A stretch of DNA of 64,000 bases from Desulfoscipio geothermicus (lineage in GTDB: Bacteria; Bacillota; Desulfotomaculia; Desulfotomaculales; Desulfallaceae): assembly GCA_016841905.1 (NCBI GenBank), contig JAENYF010000011.1:1-64000 (forward strand), given 5' to 3'. Below are positions 1 through 8,970 of this stretch, piece after piece. The notes beneath the pieces are model-generated. The model saw only the letters and a program-made list of their open reading frames with translations, did not search any database and was not told the DNA's origin. Position numbers and translations under genes: made by a program. Position 1 is the first letter of the stretch. The number at the start of each line of letters is the position of its first letter.

Positions 1-93
1 AAGTTAGTCTTTACAACAATTACTATATTAGCACATTTTAGCTTAAGGGGGGAGATTACCATTTTCCCACAAACTCATGTCTTTTTTGCCGAA

Positions 94-798
94 ATGGTTC
101 TGGGACATACAACTGATGCTATTACCATGGGCAGCCTATTCCCCGACTTAATCATCAGTACCCAGGTGGAACACCTGACCGCACACAGTCTGGGCACGAA
201 ATTGCTGCATGTGATACAAGAAAACCACGCCCTGGCTGATTTTGCCCGCGCGATTATCACCCACGGTATAACCCCGCAGGGTCTAGATTATTTTGGTGAT
301 GAAAAATACCAGGACTGCGAGCGCGGTTACTGTTTTCTTAAAGGTCGCGCGCTAGTAGAGCAAACTATTGAAGCCTGCCAGATTCCCCCCGAGATGGGCT
401 GGTGGAAATCCCACAATATTGTCGAAATGGGCATCGAATTGCTCATTAGCAACCGCGGTAATTATGGAGCTTTAATTCGCCAAGCTTTTAATAACGAGGA
501 ATTAATCAATCAAATTACCAACTTGCTACCTGAGCAAACCAAATGCCTTAATCAGGGGCTGAAAAAAAGAATCGCTGGTTTTGGCGGTATTATTGAGATC
601 GATAAAGCTACCCCCGAATCCCTGGCTGACAAGTACCGCTTACAAATGCACTACCGTCACCATTGTAATATTAACACCACCAAGGTAGCCCGGTTGATTG
701 AACTGGCCGCCGAACAGGTTGAAGACGACCTGCCTGACTTTTTCCGCTTTTCCCATGCTAATGTACTCCAAGAACTTAACAAGCTGGCTAGCTATTAA
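94..798 (+). CDS. Alpha-helical metal-dependent protein, zinc phospholipase C-like
   Basis: About 234 residues, predicted helical and soluble. Scattered His and Asp residues (GSLFPD near residue 14, AHS, THG, then HNIVEMGIE near 108) match the spacing of helical zinc-phospholipase C/S1-P1-like folds, so a hydrolase role is a family-level guess. The ATG at 94 is probably not the true start: the frame is open to the window edge, and residues encoded just upstream (FPQTHVFFAE) look like the conserved N-terminal His segment. A GGGGGGAG ribosome site (47-54) lies seven bases before an ATT codon at 61, which could be the start; the gene could also begin outside the window. A rho-independent terminator follows at once, so this is the last gene of its unit. 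Confidence 0.6.
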   Translation: MVLGHTTDAITMGSLFPDLIISTQVEHLTAHSLGTKLLHVIQENHALADFARAIITHGITPQGLDYFGDEKYQDCERGYCFLKGRALVEQTIEACQIPPEMGWWKSHNIVEMGIELLISNRGNYGALIRQAFNNEELINQITNLLPEQTKCLNQGLKKRIAGFGGIIEIDKATPESLADKYRLQMHYRHHCNINTTKVARLIELAAEQVEDDLPDFFRFSHANVLQELNKLASY

Positions 799-810
799 GC
801 CCAAATGGCA

Positions 811-839
811 AACCCGGTCCTTATAGGCCGGGTTTTTTT
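811..839 (+). terminator. Rho-independent terminator
   Basis: AACCCGG pairs with CCGGGTT and is followed by a run of T. It closes the transcription unit of the helical metal-protein gene. Confidence 0.85.
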
Positions 840-940
840 AGTGTCATAATTGCATTTCCCAAGTAATATATTCCATCAAGGAAACATAGACATTTTACAC
901 TCAGCCAAATTTCCGGATATATTTATCAAGGATGGTAATT

Positions 941-3724
941 ATGCAAAATCAAAGCTTTGATTACTTTTTCTCGCAAGTTGATGAATTAACCCAAGCCCAC
1001 CTTACGCAAGATGAAGTGCCCACCGTGGTTGTGATGGGCCCATATAATACCGGTAAATCTACCCTGATTAATAACCTTTTAGGGCAGCACCTTTCACCCG
1101 TAGATATCATACCGACCACACCGGCCCCGGTCCGATTCAGTTACGGCGAACGTTTCCAGGCACTGGTCCATTATCCCGACCGGCAGATGCATATTTTAAC
1201 TACAGGGGAACTGACCCGACTTTTGACCCATAGGGAGCGGCTCGGTCATGAGATCACCCATGTTGAAATACGGTACAAGCACGAGCTGCTTAAAAAAATG
1301 CATATAGTTGATACCCCCGGCCTGGATGCCTTACATGAACCGTCCTCACTGCTCATCCGTTTTCCCGCTGCCGACCATATTGTTTATTTATTGCAGCAAC
1401 GGGGGCTTAACGAGGCAGACCGGCAGCACATCCAAAAGCTGCTCAGCAGCTACAACCCGAGCAGTATCTCCTTTTGGCTGAACTGCAACCTGGGTGACCA
1501 CGATGGCACAGCCCTGGAGGAATCCCGCCAGTCTTTGCGGCAAATCTGTGCCGGCGAAGTAAACGTTCACACGATCAACACCATGCATCCAGAAGATGTC
1601 AACAAATTTCTAGCATTTATGGAAAACCATGCGGCGCTGTGCAAGCTGCAACAGATAAGCGATAAGCTACACAAACTGGACTTGCAAATTAACGACCAGG
1701 TCACCACAGCCATGCGTGAAAATGATGATGCCAAATTCCTGGTTAAGCTCTGGCCTGCCTTTGAACAAGCCCGCTTAATCCTCGACGGGGGAAATAAGCT
1801 GAATACCCTGCCCCCAGTGACGCAGCAAATAGCTGCCTTACTAACCAAGCCGTCCAGCCAGATAGCTGACCAAAGCGGCATAGCAGTGGTCTATAAAACA
1901 GCCGGTCCCCAGTGGGACCCGACCGTGATCAGGGAAAAAATTATAGCTATAGTGCAGCAAGCCCTGACTGACCCCTCCCTGCTGCCCGATACAGAGTGCA
2001 TCAAACAGCTCAAGCAACTGCACGGCCAACTGCAAAGTGAGAATTATTTGGTCACCGCTGCAGGTGGGTTTTCCAGCGGCAAATCAACATTTTTTAATGC
2101 CTTAATGGGTGAAGCCATCCTGCCCGCCCAAAATCGCCCGACCACTGCTACGATTACCTTACTCAAACACGGCAGCCGTAAAAAAGCCACGATAAACTAT
2201 GCACAGCAAATAACTATCCCCACTCATTACCTAGAAGACAGGCAGGCCATACTCTGCCGGCATGAACTGGAAGCCCTGGAGCAGTGGATTACTGACCCGA
2301 CCCTGTCGGGGCAGATTATCGCCATCGAAAAAAGTAAGAACGACCATATTACTAAAATAACCGCGCAGGAACTTTTCCAGCAATTAGAGCTCTTGAAAAA
2401 ATTCTTCGCCCGGGTGAAACGAGATTTCCCCAATAAAAAAAGACGCCCCTGGAAATCGCTATTCAAAAAAATTGCTGCGCCTAAATTTTTAACCAGCGAC
2501 CTAGCCGATTACTTTGTTGTGCATTTTAACAAAGCGACCCAACAGGAACTGGATCTGGAAAGCCCATCCGGCCGAGCCGAGCTGAATAAGCTAACTGCCT
2601 CGCACCTAGCCCTGCGGGTAGCGGACATCGTGATCGAGCACCCGGCGGAACAACTGCGCCTGACCACGTTCGTGGATACACCGGGACTGGATTCTGTTTA
2701 CCACCACCACCGGGAAATAACCACTCGCTACCTGCCAGCATCAGATTGCTTCCTCTTTTTTTTAAATGGCAAACATATCCTCACCCAACCCGATATGGCT
2801 ATCTGGACCATGCTGCGAGCAACGATGCAAGACAAGAAACGACAGGGCAGCAAGCTATTTGTCATCGTGAACTTCGCCGACACCCTGTCCGGTAAGGAAC
2901 GTAATAAGGTATACCATTACTTGCAGGAAAACTTAATTAAACCCTCCCTGGGAGCGATGAACCAGGGCAATATACATTTTATTTCTGCCCTGCAGGCCTT
3001 AAACGGAACTGATCAAACTAATTTCTTTCGCTTGCTGGGAAGTTTAAAAGAACGCATCTGGGAATTGCGCTGTGCAGAGCACTATCGTGAATATATGCAA
3101 GCCTTTAAACAAGCCCTGCCCCGCGCCGTGCAGGCAACAGTCAAGCCGGAGGATACCCGGGCCGAGCAGCAGCTTGCTTTATTAAAAATTGAAACCGAGA
3201 CGCTGCTGGAGGCCATCAAGGATAGACTGAATTACTGGCAGGCCCATATAGCTGCCTTCAGCAGCCTGGATGACTTTTACGGACTCCGCGAAGGCCAAAA
3301 ATCAATGAAAGGTTTTCTCGGTTTATCTCACAAAACTGTAACAGCGCCCTCGTGCCGAGACTTAGCCGAGAGCGTCAATGCTTTGTTAAAGGACTATCAA
3401 CGCAAATGGGCAAGTCAGGCAAATTACCTGACGGTTACCGATTTAAACTTAGCGGATCTGCAAAAAGCCATCAATCAATTAATGGCGGATTTTAATTTAT
3501 CTCGTGCTCACACTGTATTAAATAAATATCTTAAAGCCCAAGAGGCACTCATCAGCTCATCCATTAAGGCTCTGGCCGGCCAAATTGAGCAGCATTTATC
3601 GCTAAATAAACCGAAAACGAAAAGTTATCATTTATCCCCCGCAGCACTAACAGCTGCCCAGTACTACCTTCAAGAGATTAACAAGTTGGAAGCAAGCATC
3701 TACGGCACCAGTCAGCAAGAATAA
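941..3724 (+). CDS. Bacterial dynamin-like protein with two GTPase domains
   Basis: About 927 residues holding two dynamin-type GTPase domains in tandem, as in the DynA class of bacterial dynamins that tether or fuse membranes. Domain 1 has G1 GPYNTGKST near residue 33, TTPAP as the switch threonines, and G3 DTPGLDAL near 125. Domain 2 has G1 GGFSSGKST near 375 and G3 DTPGLDSV near 578. The G4 position of domain 2 reads NFAD, not the usual N/TKxD, so nucleotide use may be relaxed. The parts between and after are helical stalk-like sequence. The start at 941 is preferred over ATG 932 because AAGGA sits eight bases upstream. Three small coiled-coil genes follow in the same direction and probably belong to the same system. 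The GTPase identity is firm; the cellular role is inferred. Confidence 0.9.
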   Translation: MQNQSFDYFFSQVDELTQAHLTQDEVPTVVVMGPYNTGKSTLINNLLGQHLSPVDIIPTTPAPVRFSYGERFQALVHYPDRQMHILTTGELTRLLTHRERLGHEITHVEIRYKHELLKKMHIVDTPGLDALHEPSSLLIRFPAADHIVYLLQQRGLNEADRQHIQKLLSSYNPSSISFWLNCNLGDHDGTALEESRQSLRQICAGEVNVHTINTMHPEDVNKFLAFMENHAALCKLQQISDKLHKLDLQINDQVTTAMRENDDAKFLVKLWPAFEQARLILDGGNKLNTLPPVTQQIAALLTKPSSQIADQSGIAVVYKTAGPQWDPTVIREKIIAIVQQALTDPSLLPDTECIKQLKQLHGQLQSENYLVTAAGGFSSGKSTFFNALMGEAILPAQNRPTTATITLLKHGSRKKATINYAQQITIPTHYLEDRQAILCRHELEALEQWITDPTLSGQIIAIEKSKNDHITKITAQELFQQLELLKKFFARVKRDFPNKKRRPWKSLFKKIAAPKFLTSDLADYFVVHFNKATQQELDLESPSGRAELNKLTASHLALRVADIVIEHPAEQLRLTTFVDTPGLDSVYHHHREITTRYLPASDCFLFFLNGKHILTQPDMAIWTMLRATMQDKKRQGSKLFVIVNFADTLSGKERNKVYHYLQENLIKPSLGAMNQGNIHFISALQALNGTDQTNFFRLLGSLKERIWELRCAEHYREYMQAFKQALPRAVQATVKPEDTRAEQQLALLKIETETLLEAIKDRLNYWQAHIAAFSSLDDFYGLREGQKSMKGFLGLSHKTVTAPSCRDLAESVNALLKDYQRKWASQANYLTVTDLNLADLQKAINQLMADFNLSRAHTVLNKYLKAQEALISSSIKALAGQIEQHLSLNKPKTKSYHLSPAALTAAQYYLQEINKLEASIYGTSQQE

Positions 3725-3776
3725 GCAACAACGCCGGCCTTTGTGGATTCAACTATTAACCCGGGAGGGAGCTACC

Positions 3777-3959
3777 ATGCAAAACGCTAGAGCACTAGAC
3801 GAAAGGCTGCGCAAAATAATCAGAGAAGTCAGTGATAGCACTGGTCAGGAAATTAAACGTGATTTAATTGAAGAACTGGCCAGTGTAATTAATGAAAACC
3901 GGACCAAGGAATTAAATAGTTTCCTGGAGTCATTTAACCGGGCCTTGAAAAAAATATAA
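3777..3959 (+). CDS. Small charged helical protein, dynamin cassette
   Basis: About 60 residues, highly charged and entirely helical (ALDERLRKIIREV at the start, ELNSFLESFNRALKK at the end). The start at 3777 is chosen because GGGAGGG lies just upstream; a TTG 36 bases earlier lacks such a site. It lies 52 bases after the dynamin gene and 14 before the next small gene, so the set is probably one operon. I do not recognise the family. Size and heptad-like pattern suggest a partner that binds the dynamin-like protein or its membrane-anchored neighbour. Confidence 0.7.
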   Translation: MQNARALDERLRKIIREVSDSTGQEIKRDLIEELASVINENRTKELNSFLESFNRALKKI

Positions 3960-3973
3960 AAGGAGGAACAGAT

Positions 3974-4234
3974 ATGTTCAAAGGTCAAGATAATGAAATG
4001 CAAGGGATCATCACGGATATTTTAGTTGGGTTAAAGGGTAAATTTGTTCAGCCTGTTTTAGACGAAAACGGAAGGCTGTTAAACATGCTGGAGGAACTTA
4101 AAAGGCAGGACCAGGAGGGCATGGCTGAGCTAAAGGAACGGGTGGCGCTGCTGGAACAAAAAATTGAAGAGATTCCCCTGCTGGTGCTGTCAGCTATCCG
4201 GGATGCCATTAACCAGGCCAGCGAGGATGAGTAA
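3974..4234 (+). CDS. Small coiled-coil protein, dynamin cassette
   Basis: Eighty-six residues with a long heptad-rich stretch from about residue 30 to 70 (LLNMLEELKRQDQEG, then LKERVALLEQKIEEI). There is no membrane helix. A strong AAAGGAGG site lies nine bases upstream of the ATG, and the stop is two bases before the next start. Family unknown. The tight coupling to a dynamin-like GTPase on one side and a tail-anchored coiled coil on the other suggests a scaffold or adaptor in one complex; that is inference. Confidence 0.8.
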   Translation: MFKGQDNEMQGIITDILVGLKGKFVQPVLDENGRLLNMLEELKRQDQEGMAELKERVALLEQKIEEIPLLVLSAIRDAINQASEDE

Positions 4235-4236
4235 AA

Positions 4237-4554
4237 ATGGCTAGGCTTTATGAAATTAACCCTGAGTCTACCTCCGGAGAAATAACCAGTTCCTTAGCTC
4301 AATCCCTGAAGAACGGGCTCTTCGCGCCCACGGAAAAGAAATTTAGTGCGTTAGAAACGGAAATTATGACCCTCACGCAGCTTATTGAGCTGGAAACGGA
4401 CAAACTTACTCTGGAAGCCAATGAAAAGTTTTATCATTTGGAAAAAGAATTTGTCCAGGCAAAAAAATGGTTTCTCATCAGCGCATTACTGTCTTTGGTT
4501 AGCCTCATAGGTATTATTGTTACTTTGATTATTCTGTTTAACTGGTACAGCTAA
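4237..4554 (+). CDS. Tail-anchored coiled-coil membrane protein, dynamin cassette
   Basis: One hundred and five residues: a polar N-terminal part, a coiled coil from about 35 to 75, then a single hydrophobic helix (about 78-102, ISALLSLVSLIGIIVTLIIL) ending three residues before the C-terminus. That layout is typical of a tail-anchored membrane protein with its coiled coil in the cytoplasm. The start is two bases after the stop of the preceding gene, pointing to coupled translation. It would be a natural membrane anchor for the soluble dynamin-like GTPase encoded upstream. Family not recognised. Confidence 0.8.
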   Translation: MARLYEINPESTSGEITSSLAQSLKNGLFAPTEKKFSALETEIMTLTQLIELETDKLTLEANEKFYHLEKEFVQAKKWFLISALLSLVSLIGIIVTLIILFNWYS

Positions 4555-4561
4555 TCCCAAC

Positions 4562-4610
4562 GGCGGCGCAACCCACCGGTTTATTATTACCGGGCAATTA
4601 CTGCGCCGCC
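4562..4610. other. Long two-tier stem-loop after the dynamin cassette
   Basis: GGCGGCGCA (4562-4570) pairs perfectly with TGCGCCGCC (4602-4610), and inside the loop CCGGT (4576-4580) pairs with ACCGG (4589-4593). No T-run follows, so it may end or protect the operon mRNA and not be a classical terminator. The rest of the gap to 4971 holds no gene; a TTGACA hexamer occurs at 4868-4873 with an AT-rich stretch after it, a possible promoter for the AAA ATPase gene. Confidence 0.6.
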
Positions 4611-4971
4611 AAACTAGCTGCCAACAGTCAACCCCAAGCCTGAGGTCTGCCCTTATTCTGCAGGCTCCTGCACCAGAACACACTACGGCAAAGCTATAGT
4701 TAGCCCGCTTCTTGCTTAAGCCTGAGCAAGCCTTAACCGGTTATATAATATCTTCTAACAATGCCGTTCAAGCTCTCCTGCATACTTTTCTCTCTCCGGC
4801 GCAGTTAACCCACCAAGCAGTCACAATTAACTATCCACACCCTTTTCCTAACTGGTTCATACAACTCTTGACAGGTGTATTTATAATATAATTAAAATAT
4901 GGTGTAATTAGACTGTGCCAAACGAGGTATAATTTATTTAATTTTCAGCATTGAGTGAAAAGAGGTTAACT

Positions 4972-6315
4972 ATGTCAAATTTCCTAACATCTATTAAAGC
5001 TTTACCCAGCCTGACCATTTACCGTAATATAATAGAAGATCCAATCATTAAAGCGATAACCAAACACTTAGAAGCAGTTTCCACACCCACTGGCGAGATT
5101 AACCCCATACAAAGTTACAGCGAAGTCTGCCATCTGCTGTCTAAGACCAGCAACCCTTTTACCACAGGCATTGATGCCTGGCAAAACCACCTGCTGGACC
5201 TCATTTTAAGGGACGTCAACCCGTTCAGCCAGGCGGCCTATACACCGGGAGCGGATTACTCTGTTTTCAATGAAGCCGTATGCTGGGATTTGACTATTTT
5301 ACGCAGTCTATTTGACCTCAGCGTAACGGATATGTACGAGTCCACGATGTCGGTGCTGCAATGCTTCTTCCACTTTACCGGGGACCCGGCGCTCCCGCCC
5401 TGGGTAGCAGCCCAGCCGGCGGCTAAGGAGCACTCTGTGATCGATGAAGGGTTCCGCCAAACCAAAGAGGAATTAGCCGCTGAACCACAATGGGACAAGC
5501 TAGTGGAAGAGCTGGCTCAGCATTATGCCTTCTTTGGCTGCGGGATCTTCAGCGGCCATATCGCCTTTAAATGGGAAAACGGCGCCTTGCACGGCATCAG
5601 CCAGCCAGACACCATCAAGCTCAGCGAGTTAATCGACTATGCGGATTTACGGGAACAGATTATTGATAATACACTGCAATTCTTACACGGTTACCCGGCC
5701 AACAATCTGCTGCTTTACGGTGACAGGGGCACCGGTAAATCATCTACGATCAAGGCACTGCTCAACGAATATTGGTCGCGGGGCTTGCGACTGGTGGAAG
5801 TGCCTAAAAACCAGCTGGCAGATTACCAGCTAATTATTCAGGCATTACGCCACCGCAAGCATTGCTTCATATTGTTTGTGGACGACTTATCCTTTGAGGA
5901 AAATGAAACGGATTTTAAAGACTTGAAAGCACTATTGGAAGGAGGCATTGAAGAAAAACCTGACAATGTGTTGATCTATGCCACTTCTAATCGCCGGCAC
6001 CTAATCAAGGAAACCTTCGCCGACCGTAAAACAAACGATGACAACCGTGAAATCCGGAGCATGGATTCAGTGCAGGAAAAGCTTTCCCTGGCCGACCGCT
6101 TCGGAATGACCATTATTTTCCCTACACCGGACCAGGAGACTTTTATTGAAATCGTCCTTGGTCTAGCTGACCAGCGACAGCTGCAGGTGGCGCCAGAGGA
6201 ACTGCGCCAGAGGGCGTTAAAATGGTCCGTCTGGTACAATGGCCGTTCACCCCGGTCGGCCCGCCAGTTTATCGATCACCTGGAGGGACAGCTCGCCCTA
6301 GGCAAGCTATCTTAA
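4972..6315 (+). CDS. DUF815 family AAA ATPase
   Basis: About 447 residues. A long N-terminal region precedes a AAA-type core with Walker A GDRGTGKSS (near residue 250), a VEVPKNQLADY segment, Walker B-like ILFVDDLSFEE, and an arginine-rich region with LADRFG and RSARQF near the end. This order is that of DUF815 proteins, P-loop ATPases of unknown substrate common in Firmicutes. The start at 4972 has AAGAGG upstream and is preferred to a TTG at 4951. Its last nine bases overlap the end of the convergent HAD gene. Family assignment is confident; the function is not known. Confidence 0.85.
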   Translation: MSNFLTSIKALPSLTIYRNIIEDPIIKAITKHLEAVSTPTGEINPIQSYSEVCHLLSKTSNPFTTGIDAWQNHLLDLILRDVNPFSQAAYTPGADYSVFNEAVCWDLTILRSLFDLSVTDMYESTMSVLQCFFHFTGDPALPPWVAAQPAAKEHSVIDEGFRQTKEELAAEPQWDKLVEELAQHYAFFGCGIFSGHIAFKWENGALHGISQPDTIKLSELIDYADLREQIIDNTLQFLHGYPANNLLLYGDRGTGKSSTIKALLNEYWSRGLRLVEVPKNQLADYQLIIQALRHRKHCFILFVDDLSFEENETDFKDLKALLEGGIEEKPDNVLIYATSNRRHLIKETFADRKTNDDNREIRSMDSVQEKLSLADRFGMTIIFPTPDQETFIEIVLGLADQRQLQVAPEELRQRALKWSVWYNGRSPRSARQFIDHLEGQLALGKLS

Positions 6316-7050
6316 CTCCGTCACTGCTTCAATAACCACGTCGGCACCGGCAGCATCCAGCTGTTCCCGCAGGCATACTCCGGACAGTACCCCAATGCCG
6401 CCGGCGCCCGCATTCTTAGCCATCAGGATGTCCCGGGGCGAGTCACCGATCACCACCGCCCGGCCCGGTTCTACATTTAGTAAACGGCAGACGAGTAGCG
6501 CCATATCCGGTGCTGGTTTACTCTTAGCTACTAAGTCTCCGCCGATAATAACATCAAAATAATTAACCAGCTCCAGGGAAAACAATGAAAGCTTAACCCT
6601 CTCCGTATCATCAGCGCTCACCACCGCCAATTTAAAATTATTAGCCCGCAGCCTGGCCAGCAACCCCTGTAGACCTGGCAGCGGTTTGGTCAACGCCTCC
6701 CAATTTACAGCTGTTTCGGAGGCTTTATATACTTCGGTGATTAGACTATGCGCCTGTGTTTCACCCATCCCGTATTCGCGCAAAACATGAACCAGGGATT
6801 TACGCAGACCACTCAGTGTCCCTCCGGCCAATGCACCGTGAGGATCCACATGCCAGGACGTTAAATCTATTCCCATCGCCTGTTCCAGTATCACCTGCTC
6901 AATAGCATTAGGTATGGCAGTCATAATGCCACCTATCACGTACCTGCACCATTCCAACCACATTATTTTAAAATCAAGCAAAGTACCGTCCTTGTCCAAT
7001 AATATGGCATCACACTCAAACTTCCTATCACCAGCCATAAGTAAAGGCAT
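6307..7050 (-). CDS. HAD family hydrolase, phosphoglycolate phosphatase-like
   Basis: Two hundred and forty-seven residues of the haloacid dehalogenase superfamily. Motif I is DAILLDKDGTLLDF, motif II is VVSADD, and motifs III and IV are K in SKPAPD and VIGDSPRDILMA. A helical cap lies between motifs I and II, as in phosphoglycolate phosphatase-like subclass IA enzymes; the true substrate cannot be read from sequence. A GGGGGAGAG ribosome site lies seven bases before the ATG. The gene converges on the DUF815 ATPase gene and overlaps its end. Confidence 0.9.
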   Translation of the reverse strand: MPLLMAGDRKFECDAILLDKDGTLLDFKIMWLEWCRYVIGGIMTAIPNAIEQVILEQAMGIDLTSWHVDPHGALAGGTLSGLRKSLVHVLREYGMGETQAHSLITEVYKASETAVNWEALTKPLPGLQGLLARLRANNFKLAVVSADDTERVKLSLFSLELVNYFDVIIGGDLVAKSKPAPDMALLVCRLLNVEPGRAVVIGDSPRDILMAKNAGAGGIGVLSGVCLREQLDAAGADVVIEAVTELR

Positions 7051-7280
7051 TTTACTCTCCCCCTCTTGGCGAACTTCAACATCTTAATCTTCTACAAGGC
7101 CCCGGTCATTCCTTTTGCTTCCAATAATTTTAGACTGTGCTGGCTAGCTATAAATATGCCCTGCTGCGTAAACAATAAACTTAAAAACAGAGGGCAAGAA
7201 TGAACTATCAAATTGAAACCTGGGTTAATAAGGATCTTTCCGTATATCCCAGCTATATTGTACACTACTAGGTGACCTAG

Positions 7281-7439
7281 AATGGAGCCTTCGTTGGTAA
7301 CGGCATTGTCGAGTATAACCGGCAGGCCGTCAGTAACGATCTGTACGTTAGCGACAACATACCACCCGAAGCCAGTAAACAGCTGCAGCAACAAATTGCC
7401 GCAGCTGCACAGCACTATATCAACCAGCTTAATCATTAA
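7281..7439 (+). pseudogene. Decayed 3-prime gene fragment
   Basis: One frame from 7281 to a TAA at 7437 reads as plausible protein (VEYNRQAVSNDLYVSDNIPP, then a Gln/Ala-rich helical tail ending INQLNH). It is entered by an in-frame TAG just upstream and has no start, so it looks like the tail of a lost gene. I cannot name the family. Confidence 0.35.
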
Positions 7440-7460
7440 CTTATGTTAATAGCATAAAAA

Positions 7461-7480
7461 GCCTCCCCAGCAAGGGAGGC
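7461..7480 (-). terminator. Hairpin terminator
   Basis: GCCTCCC pairs with GGGAGGC around a six-base loop. The T-run lies on the minus-strand side, so it stops leftward transcripts, perhaps those of the gene remnant at 7523-7594. Confidence 0.6.
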
Positions 7481-7522
7481 TTATAATATAAACGAGTTTA
7501 TTATCGAAAGAAAGTCTTAACT

Positions 7523-7594
7523 TTATGCTATTCTAACTGCTTCGCTGCCCGGCAGCACGGTACGGTTGTCCGCAATAACTTCGTCAAAAACCTA
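7523..7594 (-). pseudogene. Short C-terminal gene remnant downstream of ackA
   Basis: The minus strand reads VFDEVIADNRTVLPGSEAVR plus two residues and a TAA, with a TAG directly upstream in frame. It has the look of a conserved protein C-terminus followed by its own terminator (7461-7480). I do not recognise the source gene; it may be what remains of a third gene once following ackA. Confidence 0.3.
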
Positions 7595-7670
7595 TCTTTA
7601 GTGAGTACATTCAACCACAAGCGAACCATTCACCTGTCAGTTGTCTTTCGCATATGCGACTAAAATTAAA

Positions 7671-7691
7671 GAGGCGAGATTGGCCCGCCTC
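7671..7691 (-). terminator. Terminator of the pta-ackA unit
   Basis: GAGGCG and CGCCTC flank a short loop, and on the minus strand the stem is followed by TTTAATTTT. It lies 13 bases beyond the ackA stop. Confidence 0.7.
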
Positions 7692-7703
7692 CTTTTCAGA
7701 ATA

Positions 7704-8897
7704 CTATTTAGCCAGGCGATAAGTATCACGAGCGATAACAAGTTCTTCGTTGGTGGGGATGATAAATATGCGTACCTTGGAATCCTCGGTAGCAACATCA
7801 ACTTCTTTACCTCGCACTTTATTCTTCTCAACGTCCATCTTGATGCCTAATGCATCCAGATCTTCGCAGATGTGACGGCGAATGTCGATGCCGTTTTCAC
7901 CGACACCAGCAGTGAACACGATGCAATCGCAGCCATTCAACTTGGCGAAGTAGTTGCCGATGTAACCTTTTACGTGATTGTAATATACATCAAGAGCTAT
8001 CTGTGCTCTGTCATTTCCAGCCTTGGCAGCTTCTTCTATGTCGCGCATGTCGTTGGAAACTCCGGAGAGGCCTAGCAATCCGGACTTCTTATTGAAGTAG
8101 TTGTTAGCTTCAGCTGGAGCCATACCTAGTTTGTCCATTAAATAGAAAACGATACCGGGGTCAATATCACCGGAGCGGGTCCCCATTACCAAGCCTTCTA
8201 AAGGAGTGAAGCCCATGCTGGTGTCGACTACTTTACCATCTTTGATTGCAGCCATGCTGCCGCCATTGCCCAGATGCAGGGTTATGATCTTGCAGTCCTC
8301 GTATTTCTTGCCCAGCATATCAGCTGCCCGGTGGGAAACGTAGTAATGAGATGTGCCATGGAATCCATATCTTCTGACACGGTACTCCTCATATACCTCA
8401 TAAGGCAGGGCATACATGTAATTGGCAGGTTCCATAGTCTGATGGAAAGCAGTGTCAAATACCCCCACGTGTTTAACATTTGGCATCAGTTTTTGGCAAG
8501 CTTCAATGCCCATCAAGTTGGGGGGGTTGTGCAGCGGAGCGATGTCAATGCAATCTTTGATGACTTTGATAACCTCATCATCGATAACTACGGATTGGGC
8601 GAAAGCTTCACCGCCATGAACGGTACGGTGACCAACTGCCCCGATCTCATCCATGCTCTTAACTACGCCGTATTCGGGATTGACCAGAACTTCCAGAACT
8701 AACTCCATACCTGCAGTATGATCGGGGAGATCTTGCTTGAGGACAACAGCTTCTTTGCCTGCCGGCTCATGTTTCAGGGTGCTCCCCGAGATACCGACCC
8801 TGTCTACTAGGCCCACAGCTAGAACTGATTCGTCAGTCATATCAATTACTTGATATTTAATGGAAGAGCTGCCGGCATTAACGACCAAAACCTTCAT
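7704..8897 (-). CDS. ackA: Acetate kinase
   Basis: Three hundred and ninety-seven residues, the usual full length. It makes ATP and acetate from acetyl phosphate and ADP, or runs in reverse. Signatures include the N-terminal MKVLVVNAGSSSIKYQ phosphate loop, the catalytic-domain HLGNGGS segment, and FTAGVGEN near residue 330. The ATG has an AAGGAGG site upstream. It follows pta with 65 to 75 bases between them, forming the standard cytosolic acetyl-CoA to acetate pair, and ends at a hairpin terminator. No unusual residues seen. Confidence 0.98.
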   Translation of the reverse strand: MKVLVVNAGSSSIKYQVIDMTDESVLAVGLVDRVGISGSTLKHEPAGKEAVVLKQDLPDHTAGMELVLEVLVNPEYGVVKSMDEIGAVGHRTVHGGEAFAQSVVIDDEVIKVIKDCIDIAPLHNPPNLMGIEACQKLMPNVKHVGVFDTAFHQTMEPANYMYALPYEVYEEYRVRRYGFHGTSHYYVSHRAADMLGKKYEDCKIITLHLGNGGSMAAIKDGKVVDTSMGFTPLEGLVMGTRSGDIDPGIVFYLMDKLGMAPAEANNYFNKKSGLLGLSGVSNDMRDIEEAAKAGNDRAQIALDVYYNHVKGYIGNYFAKLNGCDCIVFTAGVGENGIDIRRHICEDLDALGIKMDVEKNKVRGKEVDVATEDSKVRIFIIPTNEELVIARDTYRLAK

Positions 8898-8970
8898 TCA
8901 AATCCAACCTCCTTGAATTCTACTCATTGATTCTTTTGACCCCTGTGGGATTCGAAATTAAATCTTAAGG

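Noticed and set aside
7092-7436. A 114-codon minus-strand frame rich in Leu, Ile and Val
   Set aside because: It is the shadow of the plus-strand coding relic at 7281-7439 and lacks a ribosome site.
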